Shown in pieces: positions 19,639 through 31,515 of a stretch of 64,000 nucleotides of DNA (position 1 is the first letter of the stretch; the number at the start of each line of letters is the position of its first letter). The notes beneath the pieces were generated by a model. The model worked only from the letters and a program-made list of their open reading frames with translations, was not told the origin of the DNA and did no database searches. This stretch comes from Streptomyces sp. NBC_00820. Lineage in GTDB: Bacteria; Actinomycetota; Actinomycetes; Streptomycetales; Streptomycetaceae. The stretch is taken from assembly GCF_036347055.1 (NCBI RefSeq), contig NZ_CP108882.1, positions 5,746,501 through 5,810,500 of the forward strand. Direction: 5' to 3'. The position numbers and the translations under genes were made by a program.

Positions 19639-21132
19639 TCAGACACCGGCGGGTATCGGCACCTCTGCGGACTCCTCGGCCGCGTCCCCGGCCCCGGCCT
19701 CGGCGGACGGCGCCGGGCTCACCACGGCGGGCTTGGGCAGCACCAGGTACAGCACGCCCGAGATCACGATCGCGGCGACCCAGCCGAGGCCGTACTCACC
19801 GACGAGGTTGTTCTTCGCCAGCGGGCCGGTGAACCAGTCCGAGGTGGTGAACATCAGGCCCGAGACCAGGCCGATCGCCCACGCGGCCACGGCCGCCGGG
19901 GAGAAGCCGCCCCGGTACCAGTAGGCGCTGGTGCGGCCGGTGTCGCTCAGCGCCCGGCCGTCGTACTCCCTGCGCCGGAACATGTCCACGCCGAAGACGC
20001 CGGTCCAGGCGGAGAAGGCCACGGCGAGCATCGACAGGAAGGCGATGAAGGAGCCCATGAAGCTGGTCGCCACCAGCATCAGGACACCGCCCAGGGCCAG
20101 CGAGATCACGGCGTTGATGGAGACGGCCCAGTGCCGCGGGATCCGGAAGCCGAGGGTCTGCGCGGTGAAGCCGGCCGAGTACATCGACATCGAGTTGATC
20201 AGCAGCATGCCGACCACGGCGATCAGCAGGTACGGCACCGCGATCCAGATCGGCAGGATCTGGCCGACGAAGGAGACCGGGTCGGTCGCCGTGGCCAGGT
20301 CCGGGGTGCCGACCGCCATCACCGCGCCCATCAGCACCATCGGCAGGACGACGATGCCGGCGCCGCCCATGGTCGTCCCCACGATCGCCTTGGACGAGGC
20401 CGTACGCGGCAGGTAGCGGGCGAAGTCCGGCGCGGACGGGATCCAGCTGACACCGCCCGCCGCGATCATGCCGACGGCGGTGATGAGGGAGGCCGTGGAG
20501 CCCGCGCCGTGGTGCATCACCTTCGACCAGTGGGTGTGCACGGCCAGGTATCCGAGGACCAGCACCGAGAAGACGCCGAAGAGGTAGGTCGCGTACTTGC
20601 TGCACTTGCGCACGGCGTTGATGCCGAGCCCGGAGATCGCGAAGGTCGCGACGACGAAGAGGAGCAGGGTGACCATGTCCAGGACGGGGTTGGCCTTGAA
20701 GCCCAGTCCGAGGTCGAGGATGGTGAGCAGCGCGTAGGCGCCGGTCACGGCGTTGATGGTCTCCCAGCCCCAGCGGGCGACCCAGATCAGCGCACCGGGC
20801 AGCAGATTGCCGCGCTGTCCGAAGACCGCCCGCGACAGGGCCATGCCCGGCGCGGCGCCGCGCTTTCCGGCGATGCCGATGAAGCCGACCAGGCCGTAGG
20901 AGACGGCGGGCGCGGCGAACGCGACGACGAGCGCCTGCCAGAAGTTCAGGTGGTACGCCACCACGAGGCTCGCGCCCATCGTGAGCAGCAGCACACTGAT
21001 GTTCGCGCCCACCCAGGTCGGGAACAGTCCACGGGTCTTCGCCGTACGTTCGGCATCGGGGACCTGCTCGATGCCGCGGGTTTCGAGAGCGCCTTCGGTC
21101 TCGGCCGTTTTACTCATGGCGGTTCTGCTCAT
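19639..21132 (-). CDS. NCS1-family cytosine/purine permease
   Basis: 497 residues, about 12 membrane helices. NCS1 transporters import cytosine, purines, hydantoins or related bases with a cation. Diagnostic regions: TWVGANISVLLLTMGASLV in helix 1, GQRGNLLPGALIWVARWGWETINAV (the substrate-binding W..ETxN region of helix 3) and SADFARYLP-type block SAPDFARYLPRT. Resembles the CodB branch more than the hydantoin branch, but the substrate cannot be fixed. ATG 21132 lacks an obvious ribosome binding site; ATG 21117 in frame is the alternative. Divergent from ftsY. Confidence 0.88.
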   Translation of the reverse strand: MSRTAMSKTAETEGALETRGIEQVPDAERTAKTRGLFPTWVGANISVLLLTMGASLVVAYHLNFWQALVVAFAAPAVSYGLVGFIGIAGKRGAAPGMALSRAVFGQRGNLLPGALIWVARWGWETINAVTGAYALLTILDLGLGFKANPVLDMVTLLLFVVATFAISGLGINAVRKCSKYATYLFGVFSVLVLGYLAVHTHWSKVMHHGAGSTASLITAVGMIAAGGVSWIPSAPDFARYLPRTASSKAIVGTTMGGAGIVVLPMVLMGAVMAVGTPDLATATDPVSFVGQILPIWIAVPYLLIAVVGMLLINSMSMYSAGFTAQTLGFRIPRHWAVSINAVISLALGGVLMLVATSFMGSFIAFLSMLAVAFSAWTGVFGVDMFRRREYDGRALSDTGRTSAYWYRGGFSPAAVAAWAIGLVSGLMFTTSDWFTGPLAKNNLVGEYGLGWVAAIVISGVLYLVLPKPAVVSPAPSAEAGAGDAAEESAEVPIPAGV

Positions 21133-21352
21133 GAAGAGGTGTGCCCTAGCGGTGGGGGGAAAGGGGACGACGGGACCGCACGCGCGGCGGACGGGACACT
21201 CCGCGCGGCAAGGAAGCCCAGGCCATCGTACTTTAATCCGACTACTTCACCCCAGTGGCATTTGTCTCCTGTGCGAAGCTCCAAGTGAGGACAAGCCCGG
21301 AGTACGCACAAGCGGGGGAATGCCGCACCTCATGGCCGATACTGGAGCGGTT

Positions 21353-22555
21353 ATGGAAACCGTCATCCTTGCTGTAGTCATCGCTGTGGTGGTGCTCGCG
21401 GCGCTCGGCGGGCTCATCGTCGGCACCCGCCGCCACAAGGCGCTGCCCCCGCCGCCGCCCTCCGCGCCCGACATCACCGCGCCCCCGGCCGAGCCGCACG
21501 TCGGCGACGAGGCCGAGACACCGCGCGACGAACCGCGCCGGTCGATCGAGGAGGTGGATCTCCCGGGCGCCGCCGCAACGGCCACCGTGGAGGAACCCCC
21601 CGCGGTCGAGGCTCCCGGGATCGAGATCCCGGAGCCCACCGCCGGACGGCTCATCCGCCTGCGCGCCCGCCTGTCCCGCTCCCAGAACGCCCTCGGCAAG
21701 GGGCTGCTCACGCTGCTCTCGCGCGAGCACCTCGACGAGGACACGTGGGAGGAGATCGAGGACACGCTGCTCACCGCCGACGTCGGCGTGCAGCCCACCC
21801 AGGAGCTGGTGGAACGCCTGCGCGAACGCGTCAAGGTGCTCGGCACCCGCACCCCCGAGGAGCTGCGCGCCCTGCTGCGCGAGGAGCTGCTCAAGCTGAT
21901 CGGCACCGACGTCGACCGCACCGTGAAGACCGAGCCCGAGGACCGCAAGCCGGGCATCGTGATGGTCGTCGGCGTCAACGGCACCGGCAAGACCACCACC
22001 ACCGGCAAGCTCGCCCGTGTCCTGGTCGCCGACGGCCGCACCGTCGTCCTGGGCGCCGCCGACACCTTCCGTGCCGCCGCCGCCGACCAGCTGCAGACCT
22101 GGGGTGAGCGCGTCGGCGCCCACACCGTGCGCGGGCCGGAGGAGGGCGACCCCGCCTCCGTCGCCTTCGACGCGGTGAAGGAGGGCAAGGAGCTCGGCGT
22201 CGACGTCGTGCTCATCGACACCGCCGGCCGCCTCCACACCAAGACCGGCCTCATGGACGAGCTGGGCAAGGTCAAGCGCGTCGTGGAGAAGCACGCGCCG
22301 CTGGACGAGGTGCTGCTCGTCCTGGACGCCACCACCGGCCAGAACGGCCTGGTGCAGGCCCGCGTGTTCTCCGAGGTCGTCGACATCTCCGGCATCGTGC
22401 TGACCAAGCTCGACGGCACCGCCAAGGGCGGCATCGTCATCGCGGTCCAGCGCGAGCTGGGCGTGCCGGTCAAGCTGATCGGGCTCGGCGAGGGCGCGGA
22501 CGACCTGGCGCCGTTCGACCCCGAGGCGTTCGTGGACGCTCTCATCGGCGACTGA
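21353..22555 (+). CDS. ftsY: Signal recognition particle receptor FtsY
   Basis: 400 residues. SRP receptor GTPase that docks ribosome-SRP complexes at the membrane. Residues 1-25 (METVILAVVIAVVVLAALGGLIVG) form an N-terminal membrane helix, typical of actinobacterial FtsY, followed by an acidic, Pro-rich linker. The N domain begins near 100; the G domain has GVNGTGKTTTTGKLA near 206, DTFRAAAADQL, DTAGRLHTK and TKLDGTAKGG. ATG 21353 has GGAG six bases upstream; ATG 21332 would add seven residues. Its partner ffh lies 7 kb away in this window. Confidence 0.96.
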   Translation: METVILAVVIAVVVLAALGGLIVGTRRHKALPPPPPSAPDITAPPAEPHVGDEAETPRDEPRRSIEEVDLPGAAATATVEEPPAVEAPGIEIPEPTAGRLIRLRARLSRSQNALGKGLLTLLSREHLDEDTWEEIEDTLLTADVGVQPTQELVERLRERVKVLGTRTPEELRALLREELLKLIGTDVDRTVKTEPEDRKPGIVMVVGVNGTGKTTTTGKLARVLVADGRTVVLGAADTFRAAAADQLQTWGERVGAHTVRGPEEGDPASVAFDAVKEGKELGVDVVLIDTAGRLHTKTGLMDELGKVKRVVEKHAPLDEVLLVLDATTGQNGLVQARVFSEVVDISGIVLTKLDGTAKGGIVIAVQRELGVPVKLIGLGEGADDLAPFDPEAFVDALIGD

Positions 22556-22587
22556 GCAACCCGTGGACTTACCGCCCGCCCGCGCGA

Positions 22588-22626
22588 GAAGCGCCCGCCC
22601 CGGACACACTCGGGGGCGGGCGCTTC
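22588..22626 (+). terminator. Terminator after ftsY
   Basis: GAAGCGCCCGCCCC (22588-22601) with GGGGCGGGCGCTTC (22613-22626), a perfect 14-bp stem with an 11-base loop, 33 bases past the ftsY stop and facing the convergent gene. Confidence 0.8.
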
Positions 22627-22673
22627 GTCATGTGCGCCGGGAATTCCCGCAGGCTGCCGCTGCCGTCGTCGCA

Positions 22674-22694
22674 GGTACCGGTACCGGTACCGGT
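22674..22694. repeat. GGTACC hexamer repeat
   Basis: Three and a half copies of GGTACC in tandem, self-complementary at any register, in the gap between ftsY and the convergent primase-polymerase-like gene. Likely slippage product. Confidence 0.7.
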
Positions 22695-22720
22695 CCGCGC
22701 CCGGTCGAGGTCGAGCCCGG

Positions 22721-23383
22721 TTACGCCCGTGCCCGCGACCGGTGCGCCACGTACGCCAGCGTGCCCAGCAGCAGCCGGGCCGCCGGGGGCCTGGTGGCGG
22801 AGTCCAGCGCGGGCGGGCGCAGCCAGCGCACCGGGCCCAGGCCGCCCCGGTCGGAGGGCGGTGCGGTGATGTGCGTACCCGGGCCGAGACCGCGCAGGTC
22901 CAGGGCGGAGGGATCGTCCCAGCCCATGCGGTACAGCAGCTGGGGGAGTTCGGCGGCGGCGCCGGGGGCGACGAAGAAGTGGGCGCGGCCGTCCGGGGTC
23001 GCGGTGACCGGGCCGAGCGGAAGACCCATGCGCTCCAGCCGGACCAGGGCGCGCCGCCCGGCGGCCAGGGCGACCTCGACGACGTCGAACGCGCGGCCGA
23101 CGGGCAGCAGTACGGAGGCGCCGGGGAACTCCGACCAGGTCTTGGTCACCTCGTCGAGGGTGGACCCGGCCGGCACCTCGGAGGCGAAGCCGAGCGGGTG
23201 CGCGCCCGGTGCCCGGCATCCGGCGTGCCCGCAGGAGCAGGCTCCGGCCGCGGCCCGTGCGCCCGGCACCACGTCCCAGCCCCACAGCCCGGTGAACTCG
23301 GCGACGGCGATGCACTCCGACGCGCGGCCGCGCCGGCGTGTGCCCGAGCGGATCTCCCGGATGCCGCCGATCGTGAAGCCCAT
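22721..23383 (-). CDS. Bifunctional DNA primase/polymerase N-terminal domain protein
   Basis: 220 residues from ATG 23383, which has GGAGGGGG just upstream. Matches the AEP primase-polymerase N-terminal domain family by blocks such as WDVVPGARAAAGACSCGHAGCRAPGAHPLGF (the CSCG..C..PGAHP region near 40-65) and TWSEFPGASVLLPVGRAFDVVEV, where the DVVEV strand fits the catalytic acidic strand, here with D and E separated by two residues rather than the classic DxD. Domain-only proteins like this are common in actinobacteria next to nsdA and are probably not functional replicative primases. Activity untested from sequence. Confidence 0.75.
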   Translation of the reverse strand: MGFTIGGIREIRSGTRRRGRASECIAVAEFTGLWGWDVVPGARAAAGACSCGHAGCRAPGAHPLGFASEVPAGSTLDEVTKTWSEFPGASVLLPVGRAFDVVEVALAAGRRALVRLERMGLPLGPVTATPDGRAHFFVAPGAAAELPQLLYRMGWDDPSALDLRGLGPGTHITAPPSDRGGLGPVRWLRPPALDSATRPPAARLLLGTLAYVAHRSRARA

Positions 23384-23840
23384 GCCCCCTCCAACGGGTC
23401 CAGCGCGCCGGTGGTTACGACACGGAGCGAGACGGAAGCGGAACGTGACGCTACGGCTTCGCTTCCCCCGCACCTGTGAGGTCAAGGTGGCGCTTTGCGG
23501 CACTCGGGGTGGTGCACCGGGGCCCGCGCGCCCCGGGGGTGCATCACTCCGCCCACTCCCGGCTGTCCTATGTCAAGTGAATCGCGCGGTGGCGATCGTG
23601 AGTTCATTCGAAGGGGTGGCGAATGGTGGCGTTTCCGTGGTCGCCATGGCTGAGCGGGTGATCGTGGGATTACTGTGAGTGTGCGAGTCCTGGGGGCACA
23701 TGCGCTCGTGGGTATGCCCGAGGCAAGTCGTCAGCTCGTTCGAAGGGTGAGAACCGCCGGACGGGAGGCCGTATTTACCGGCATTCTGATAGGGCTTGGC
23801 GCACTCGGTGACAAGTGGTCTCAGGGATGGGGGCGTTCCA
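23384..23840. other. Divergent control region of nsdA and the primase-like gene
   Basis: 457 bases without a credible gene. It contains two direct copies of TTCGAAGGG (23607-23615 region, as ATTCGAAGGGGTG, and 23739-23748, as GTTCGAAGGGTGA) 132 bases apart, and AT-richer patches (GTATTTACC at 23771, ATTCTGATAGG at 23783) near the nsdA start that could hold its promoter. I cannot assign a regulator. Confidence 0.45.
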
Positions 23841-27304
<3,464 letters not shown>

Positions 27305-27331
27305 GACACGCGAGGGAACAGGAGTCGCTGA

Positions 27332-29782
27332 GTGACGCCCACGAATGTGCGCAAAGAAGCGGATGACTCGGGACCCAGCGGCTACGCGGCGGCCCGGCTG
27401 CGCCTCCTCACCGAGGGGGCGCGGTCCGGGCCGCCGCGCCGCGCCGCCCTCGCCGGTCTGACCGACGACTGGCTGGCGGCCCTGTTCGGCGCCGCCACCG
27501 AGGGGCTGCGCGGCGTGTCCCTCGTCGCCGTCGGCGGCTACGGCCGCGGCGAGCTGTCCCCGCGCAGCGACCTCGACCTCCTGCTGCTGCACGACGGCCG
27601 CGACCCCGCCGCCGTCGCCGCCGTGGCCGACCGCCTCTGGTACCCCGTCTGGGACCTCGGCCTCGACCTCGACCACTCCGTCCGCACCCCGGCCGAGGCC
27701 AGGAAGACCGCCGGAGAGGACCTGAAGGTCCACCTCGGCCTCCTGGACGCCCGCCACCTCGCCGGTGACCTGGGCCTGACCGCCGGCATGCGCACCGCCG
27801 TCCTCGCCGACTGGCGCAACCAGGCGCCCAAGCGCCTGCCCGAACTCCGCGACCTGTGCGCCGAACGCGCCGAACGCCAGGGCGAGCTGCGCTACCTCCT
27901 CGAACCCGACCTCAAGGAGGCCCGCGGCGGCCTGCGTGACGCCACCGCCCTGCGCGCCGTCGCCGCCTCCTGGCTCGCCGACGCCCCCCGCGAGGGCCTC
28001 GCGGACGCCCGCCGGCGCATCCTCGACGTCCGCGACGCCCTCCACCTGGCCACCGGCCGCGCCACCGACCGCCTCGCCCTCCAGGAGCAGGACCAGGTGG
28101 CGGCCGAGCTGGGCCTGCTCGACGCCGACACCCTGCTGCGCCAGGTCTACGAAGCGGCACACGTGATCGCGTACGCCGCCGACGTCACCTGGCGCGAGGT
28201 GGGGCGCGTACTGCGCTCCCGCGCGGCCCGCCCGCGACTGCGCGCCATGCTGGGCGGCGCCAAACCGTCCGTCGAACGCTCCCCGCTCGCCGAGGGCGTG
28301 GTGGAACAGGACGGCGAGGTGGTCCTCGCCCGCACCGCCCGCCCCGAACGCGACCTCGTGCTCCCGCTGCGCGCCGCGGCCGCCGCCGCCCAGTCCGGCC
28401 TCCCGCTCTCCCCGCACGCCGTACGGCGCATGGCCGCCACCGCGCGCCCGCTGCCCACGCCCTGGCCCGCCGAGGCACGCGAGCAACTGGTGACCCTGCT
28501 CGGCTCAGGCCGCCCGACCGTCGAGGTCTGGGAGGCGCTCGAAGCGGAAGGCCTGATCAGCCGCCTCCTGCCCGACTGGGAACGGGTCCGCTGCCGCCCG
28601 CAGCGCAACGCCGTCCACCTCTGGACCGTCGACCGGCACCTGATCGAGACCGCCGTCCGCGCCTCCGCGCTGACCCGCCGCGTCAGCCGCCCCGACCTCC
28701 TCCTCGTCGCCGCCCTGCTGCACGACATCGGCAAGGGCTGGCCCGGCGACCACTCGGTGGCCGGCGAGATCATCGCCAAGGACGTGGCCGCGAGGATCGG
28801 CTTCGACCGCGCCGACGTGGGCGTCCTGTCGGCGCTCGTACGCCACCACCTGCTGCTCGTCGAGACGGCCACCCGCCGCGACCTGGACGACCCCGCCACC
28901 GTCCGCGTGGTCGCCGAGGCCGTCGGCACCCAGAGCACCCTGGAGCTGCTGCACGCCCTCACCGAGGCCGACGCCCTCGCCACCGGCCCCGCCGCCTGGT
29001 CCTCCTGGCGCGGCTCCCTCGTCGCCGACCTCGTCCGGCGCGTGTCCGCCGTCCTCGCCGGGGACACCCCCGACGAACCCGAGCCCGCCGCGCCCACGGC
29101 GGAACAGGAACGGCTCGCCATCGAGGCGTACCGCACCGCGGGGCCGGTCCTCGCCCTGCGCGCCCAGCCGGAACCCGCCCCGGACGCCGAACCCTCCGGC
29201 GAGCCCGAGCCGCTCGGCGTCGAACTGCTCATCGCCGTCCCCGACCAGCCCGCCGTACTGCCCGCCGTCGCCGGCGTCCTCGCCGTGCACCGCCTGACGG
29301 TCCGCACCGCCGAGCTGCGGACCCTGCCGTTGCCCGACGACGTCGAGGACGGGTCCGTCCTGCTCCTGAACTGGCGTGTCGCGGCGGAGTACGGCTCCCT
29401 GCCCCAGGCCACCCGGCTGCGCGCCGACCTCGTCCGCGCCCTGGACGGCACCCTCGACATCGAGAGCCGCCTCGCCGAGCGGGACGCGGCCTACCCGCGC
29501 CGCCGCGGCTGGCCGGCCCCGCCGCCCAGGGTGACGGTGGCCCCGGCGGCCTCCCACCACGCCACGGTGATCGAGGTACGCGCCCAGGACGCCCCGGGGC
29601 TGCTGTTCCGGATCGGGATGGCGCTGGAGAAGGCGGGGGTGCGGGTGCGGAGCATGCACGTCAGCACGCTGGGATCCAACGCCGTCGACGCCTTCTACGT
29701 CACGACGGGCACGGGCGCGCCGCTGCCGGCGCAGGACGCGGCCTCGATGGCCCGGGGGCTGGAGGAGACATTGCGGGGATGA
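27332..29782 (+). CDS. glnD: PII adenylyltransferase/uridylyltransferase GlnD
   Basis: 816 residues, GTG start. Modifies and demodifies PII. Nucleotidyltransferase domain with VGGYGRGELSPRSDLDLLLL (about 66-86; G-G then the D-x-D metal pair), a helical linker, an HD domain with LLHDIGKGWPGDHS near 462, and two C-terminal ACT domains (about 625-700 and 735-816, the latter with DAPGLLFRIGMALEKAGV) that sense glutamine. In S. coelicolor the enzyme adenylylates rather than uridylylates GlnK. Third gene of the GlnR-controlled operon. Confidence 0.95.
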   Translation: MTPTNVRKEADDSGPSGYAAARLRLLTEGARSGPPRRAALAGLTDDWLAALFGAATEGLRGVSLVAVGGYGRGELSPRSDLDLLLLHDGRDPAAVAAVADRLWYPVWDLGLDLDHSVRTPAEARKTAGEDLKVHLGLLDARHLAGDLGLTAGMRTAVLADWRNQAPKRLPELRDLCAERAERQGELRYLLEPDLKEARGGLRDATALRAVAASWLADAPREGLADARRRILDVRDALHLATGRATDRLALQEQDQVAAELGLLDADTLLRQVYEAAHVIAYAADVTWREVGRVLRSRAARPRLRAMLGGAKPSVERSPLAEGVVEQDGEVVLARTARPERDLVLPLRAAAAAAQSGLPLSPHAVRRMAATARPLPTPWPAEAREQLVTLLGSGRPTVEVWEALEAEGLISRLLPDWERVRCRPQRNAVHLWTVDRHLIETAVRASALTRRVSRPDLLLVAALLHDIGKGWPGDHSVAGEIIAKDVAARIGFDRADVGVLSALVRHHLLLVETATRRDLDDPATVRVVAEAVGTQSTLELLHALTEADALATGPAAWSSWRGSLVADLVRRVSAVLAGDTPDEPEPAAPTAEQERLAIEAYRTAGPVLALRAQPEPAPDAEPSGEPEPLGVELLIAVPDQPAVLPAVAGVLAVHRLTVRTAELRTLPLPDDVEDGSVLLLNWRVAAEYGSLPQATRLRADLVRALDGTLDIESRLAERDAAYPRRRGWPAPPPRVTVAPAASHHATVIEVRAQDAPGLLFRIGMALEKAGVRVRSMHVSTLGSNAVDAFYVTTGTGAPLPAQDAASMARGLEETLRG

Positions 29783-29864
29783 CCCTGCCCGGTGACTTCG
29801 GCGCCGGGATACTCTGGAGGGCGATTCCCAGAAGCCATCCCCGACCCCGAGGACCGCGAGCGCC

Positions 29865-31415
29865 GTGTTCGACACTCTCTCCGATCGCCTGTCAGCGACT
29901 TTCAAGGGCCTGCGCGGCAAGGGGCGGCTCAGCGAAGCGGACATCGACGCCACCGCACGCGAGATCCGCATCGCGCTCCTCGAAGCCGACGTGGCCCTGC
30001 CGGTCGTCCGCACGTTCATCAAGAACGTCAAGGAGCGGTGCCTCGGTGCCGAGGTCTCGAAGGCGCTGAACCCCGCCCAGCAGGTCCTGAAGATCGTCAA
30101 CGACGAGCTCGTCACGATCCTCGGCGGCGAGACCCGACGCCTCCGCTTCGCCAAGCAGCCCCCCACCGTCATCATGCTGGCGGGTCTCCAGGGTGCCGGT
30201 AAGACCACGCTCGCCGGAAAGCTCGCCAAGTGGCTCAAGGACCAGGGCCACTCCCCGCTGCTCGTCGCCGCCGACCTCCAGCGCCCCAACGCCGTCAACC
30301 AGCTGAGCGTCGTCGCCGACCGCGCCGGTGTCGCGGTCTACGCCCCGGAGCCGGGCAACGGCGTCGGTGACCCGGTCAAGGTCTCCAAGGACTCCATCGA
30401 CTTCGCGAAGTCCAAGGTCCACGACATCGTGATCGTGGACACCGCCGGCCGCCTGGGCATCGACCAGGAGATGATGCAGCAGGCCGCGGACATCCGCGAC
30501 GCCGTCTCCCCGGACGAGATCCTGTTCGTCGTCGACGCGATGATCGGTCAGGACGCGGTCAACACCGCCGAGGCCTTCCGCGACGGCGTCGGCTTCGACG
30601 GCGTGGTGCTCTCCAAGCTCGACGGCGACGCCCGCGGTGGTGCGGCTCTCTCGATCCGCCAGATCACCGGCAAGCCGATCATGTTCGCGTCGAACGGCGA
30701 GAAGCTCGACGACTTCGACGCGTTCCACCCTGACCGGATGGCCTCCCGCATCCTCGACATGGGTGACCTGCTCACCCTGATCGAGCAGGCGGAGAAGACG
30801 TTCAGCCAGGAAGAGGCCCAGAAGATGGCCTCCAAGCTGGCGTCCAAGAAGGGCCAGGACTTCACCCTGGACGACTTCCTGTCCCAGATGGAGCAGGTCA
30901 GGAAGATGGGCTCGATCTCCAAGCTGCTCGGGATGCTCCCGGGCATGGGGCAGATCAAGGACCAGATCAACAACATCGACGAACGTGACGTCGACCGCAC
31001 GGCCGCGATCATCAAGTCGATGACCCCGATCGAGCGCCAGGACCCGACGATCATCAACGGCTCCCGCCGCGCCCGTATCGCCAAGGGTTCCGGTGTCGAG
31101 GTCAGCGCCGTGAAGAACCTGGTCGAGCGGTTCTTCGAGGCCCGCAAGATGATGTCCCGCATGGCCCAGGGCGGCGGCATGCCGGGCATGCCGGGGATCC
31201 CGGGCATGGGCGGCGGCCCCGGCCGCACCAAGAAGCAGCCGAAGAAGGCCAAGGGCAAGCAGCGCTCCGGCAACCCGATGAAGCGCCAGCAGCAGGAGCT
31301 GGAGGAGGCCCAGCGCCGCGAGGCCGCGGCCCAGGGCGGCAACGCCTTCGGGATGCCGCAGCAGGGCGGCCAGGACTTCGAGCTGCCGGACGAGTTCAAG
31401 AAGTTCATGGGCTGA
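29865..31415 (+). CDS. ffh: Signal recognition particle protein Ffh
   Basis: 516 residues, GTG start (MFDTLSDRLSATFKGLRGKG). Binds signal sequences and 4.5S RNA. NG domain: GLQGAGKTTLAGKLA near 106, DLQRPNAVNQL, DTAGRLGID and SKLDGDARGG. M domain (from about 325) is methionine-rich with the GSISKLLGMLPGM loop. A C-terminal extension, GMPGMPGIPGMGG then Lys-rich and Gln-rich, is longer than in E. coli and typical of actinobacteria. Stands 82 bases after glnD and ends at a strong terminator. Confidence 0.97.
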   Translation: MFDTLSDRLSATFKGLRGKGRLSEADIDATAREIRIALLEADVALPVVRTFIKNVKERCLGAEVSKALNPAQQVLKIVNDELVTILGGETRRLRFAKQPPTVIMLAGLQGAGKTTLAGKLAKWLKDQGHSPLLVAADLQRPNAVNQLSVVADRAGVAVYAPEPGNGVGDPVKVSKDSIDFAKSKVHDIVIVDTAGRLGIDQEMMQQAADIRDAVSPDEILFVVDAMIGQDAVNTAEAFRDGVGFDGVVLSKLDGDARGGAALSIRQITGKPIMFASNGEKLDDFDAFHPDRMASRILDMGDLLTLIEQAEKTFSQEEAQKMASKLASKKGQDFTLDDFLSQMEQVRKMGSISKLLGMLPGMGQIKDQINNIDERDVDRTAAIIKSMTPIERQDPTIINGSRRARIAKGSGVEVSAVKNLVERFFEARKMMSRMAQGGGMPGMPGIPGMGGGPGRTKKQPKKAKGKQRSGNPMKRQQQELEEAQRREAAAQGGNAFGMPQQGGQDFELPDEFKKFMG

Positions 31416-31434
31416 CCGGCCCCGTCGTACGTCC

Positions 31435-31468
31435 CCGAGGGCGCCCTTCTCCGGAAGGGCGCCCTCGG
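31435..31468 (+). terminator. Terminator after ffh
   Basis: CCGAGGGCGCCCTTC (31435-31449), loop TCCG, GAAGGGCGCCCTCGG (31454-31468): 15 perfect pairs, 20 bases past the stop. Confidence 0.85.
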
Positions 31469-31515
31469 CCGTTCGTGCGGGTGCCGGAGACGGGAGCGTG
31501 GCGTAACGTCCCGAT

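Noticed and set aside
22674..22694. GGTACC run as an operator
   Set aside because: Simple hexamer slippage between convergent genes, with no promoter near.
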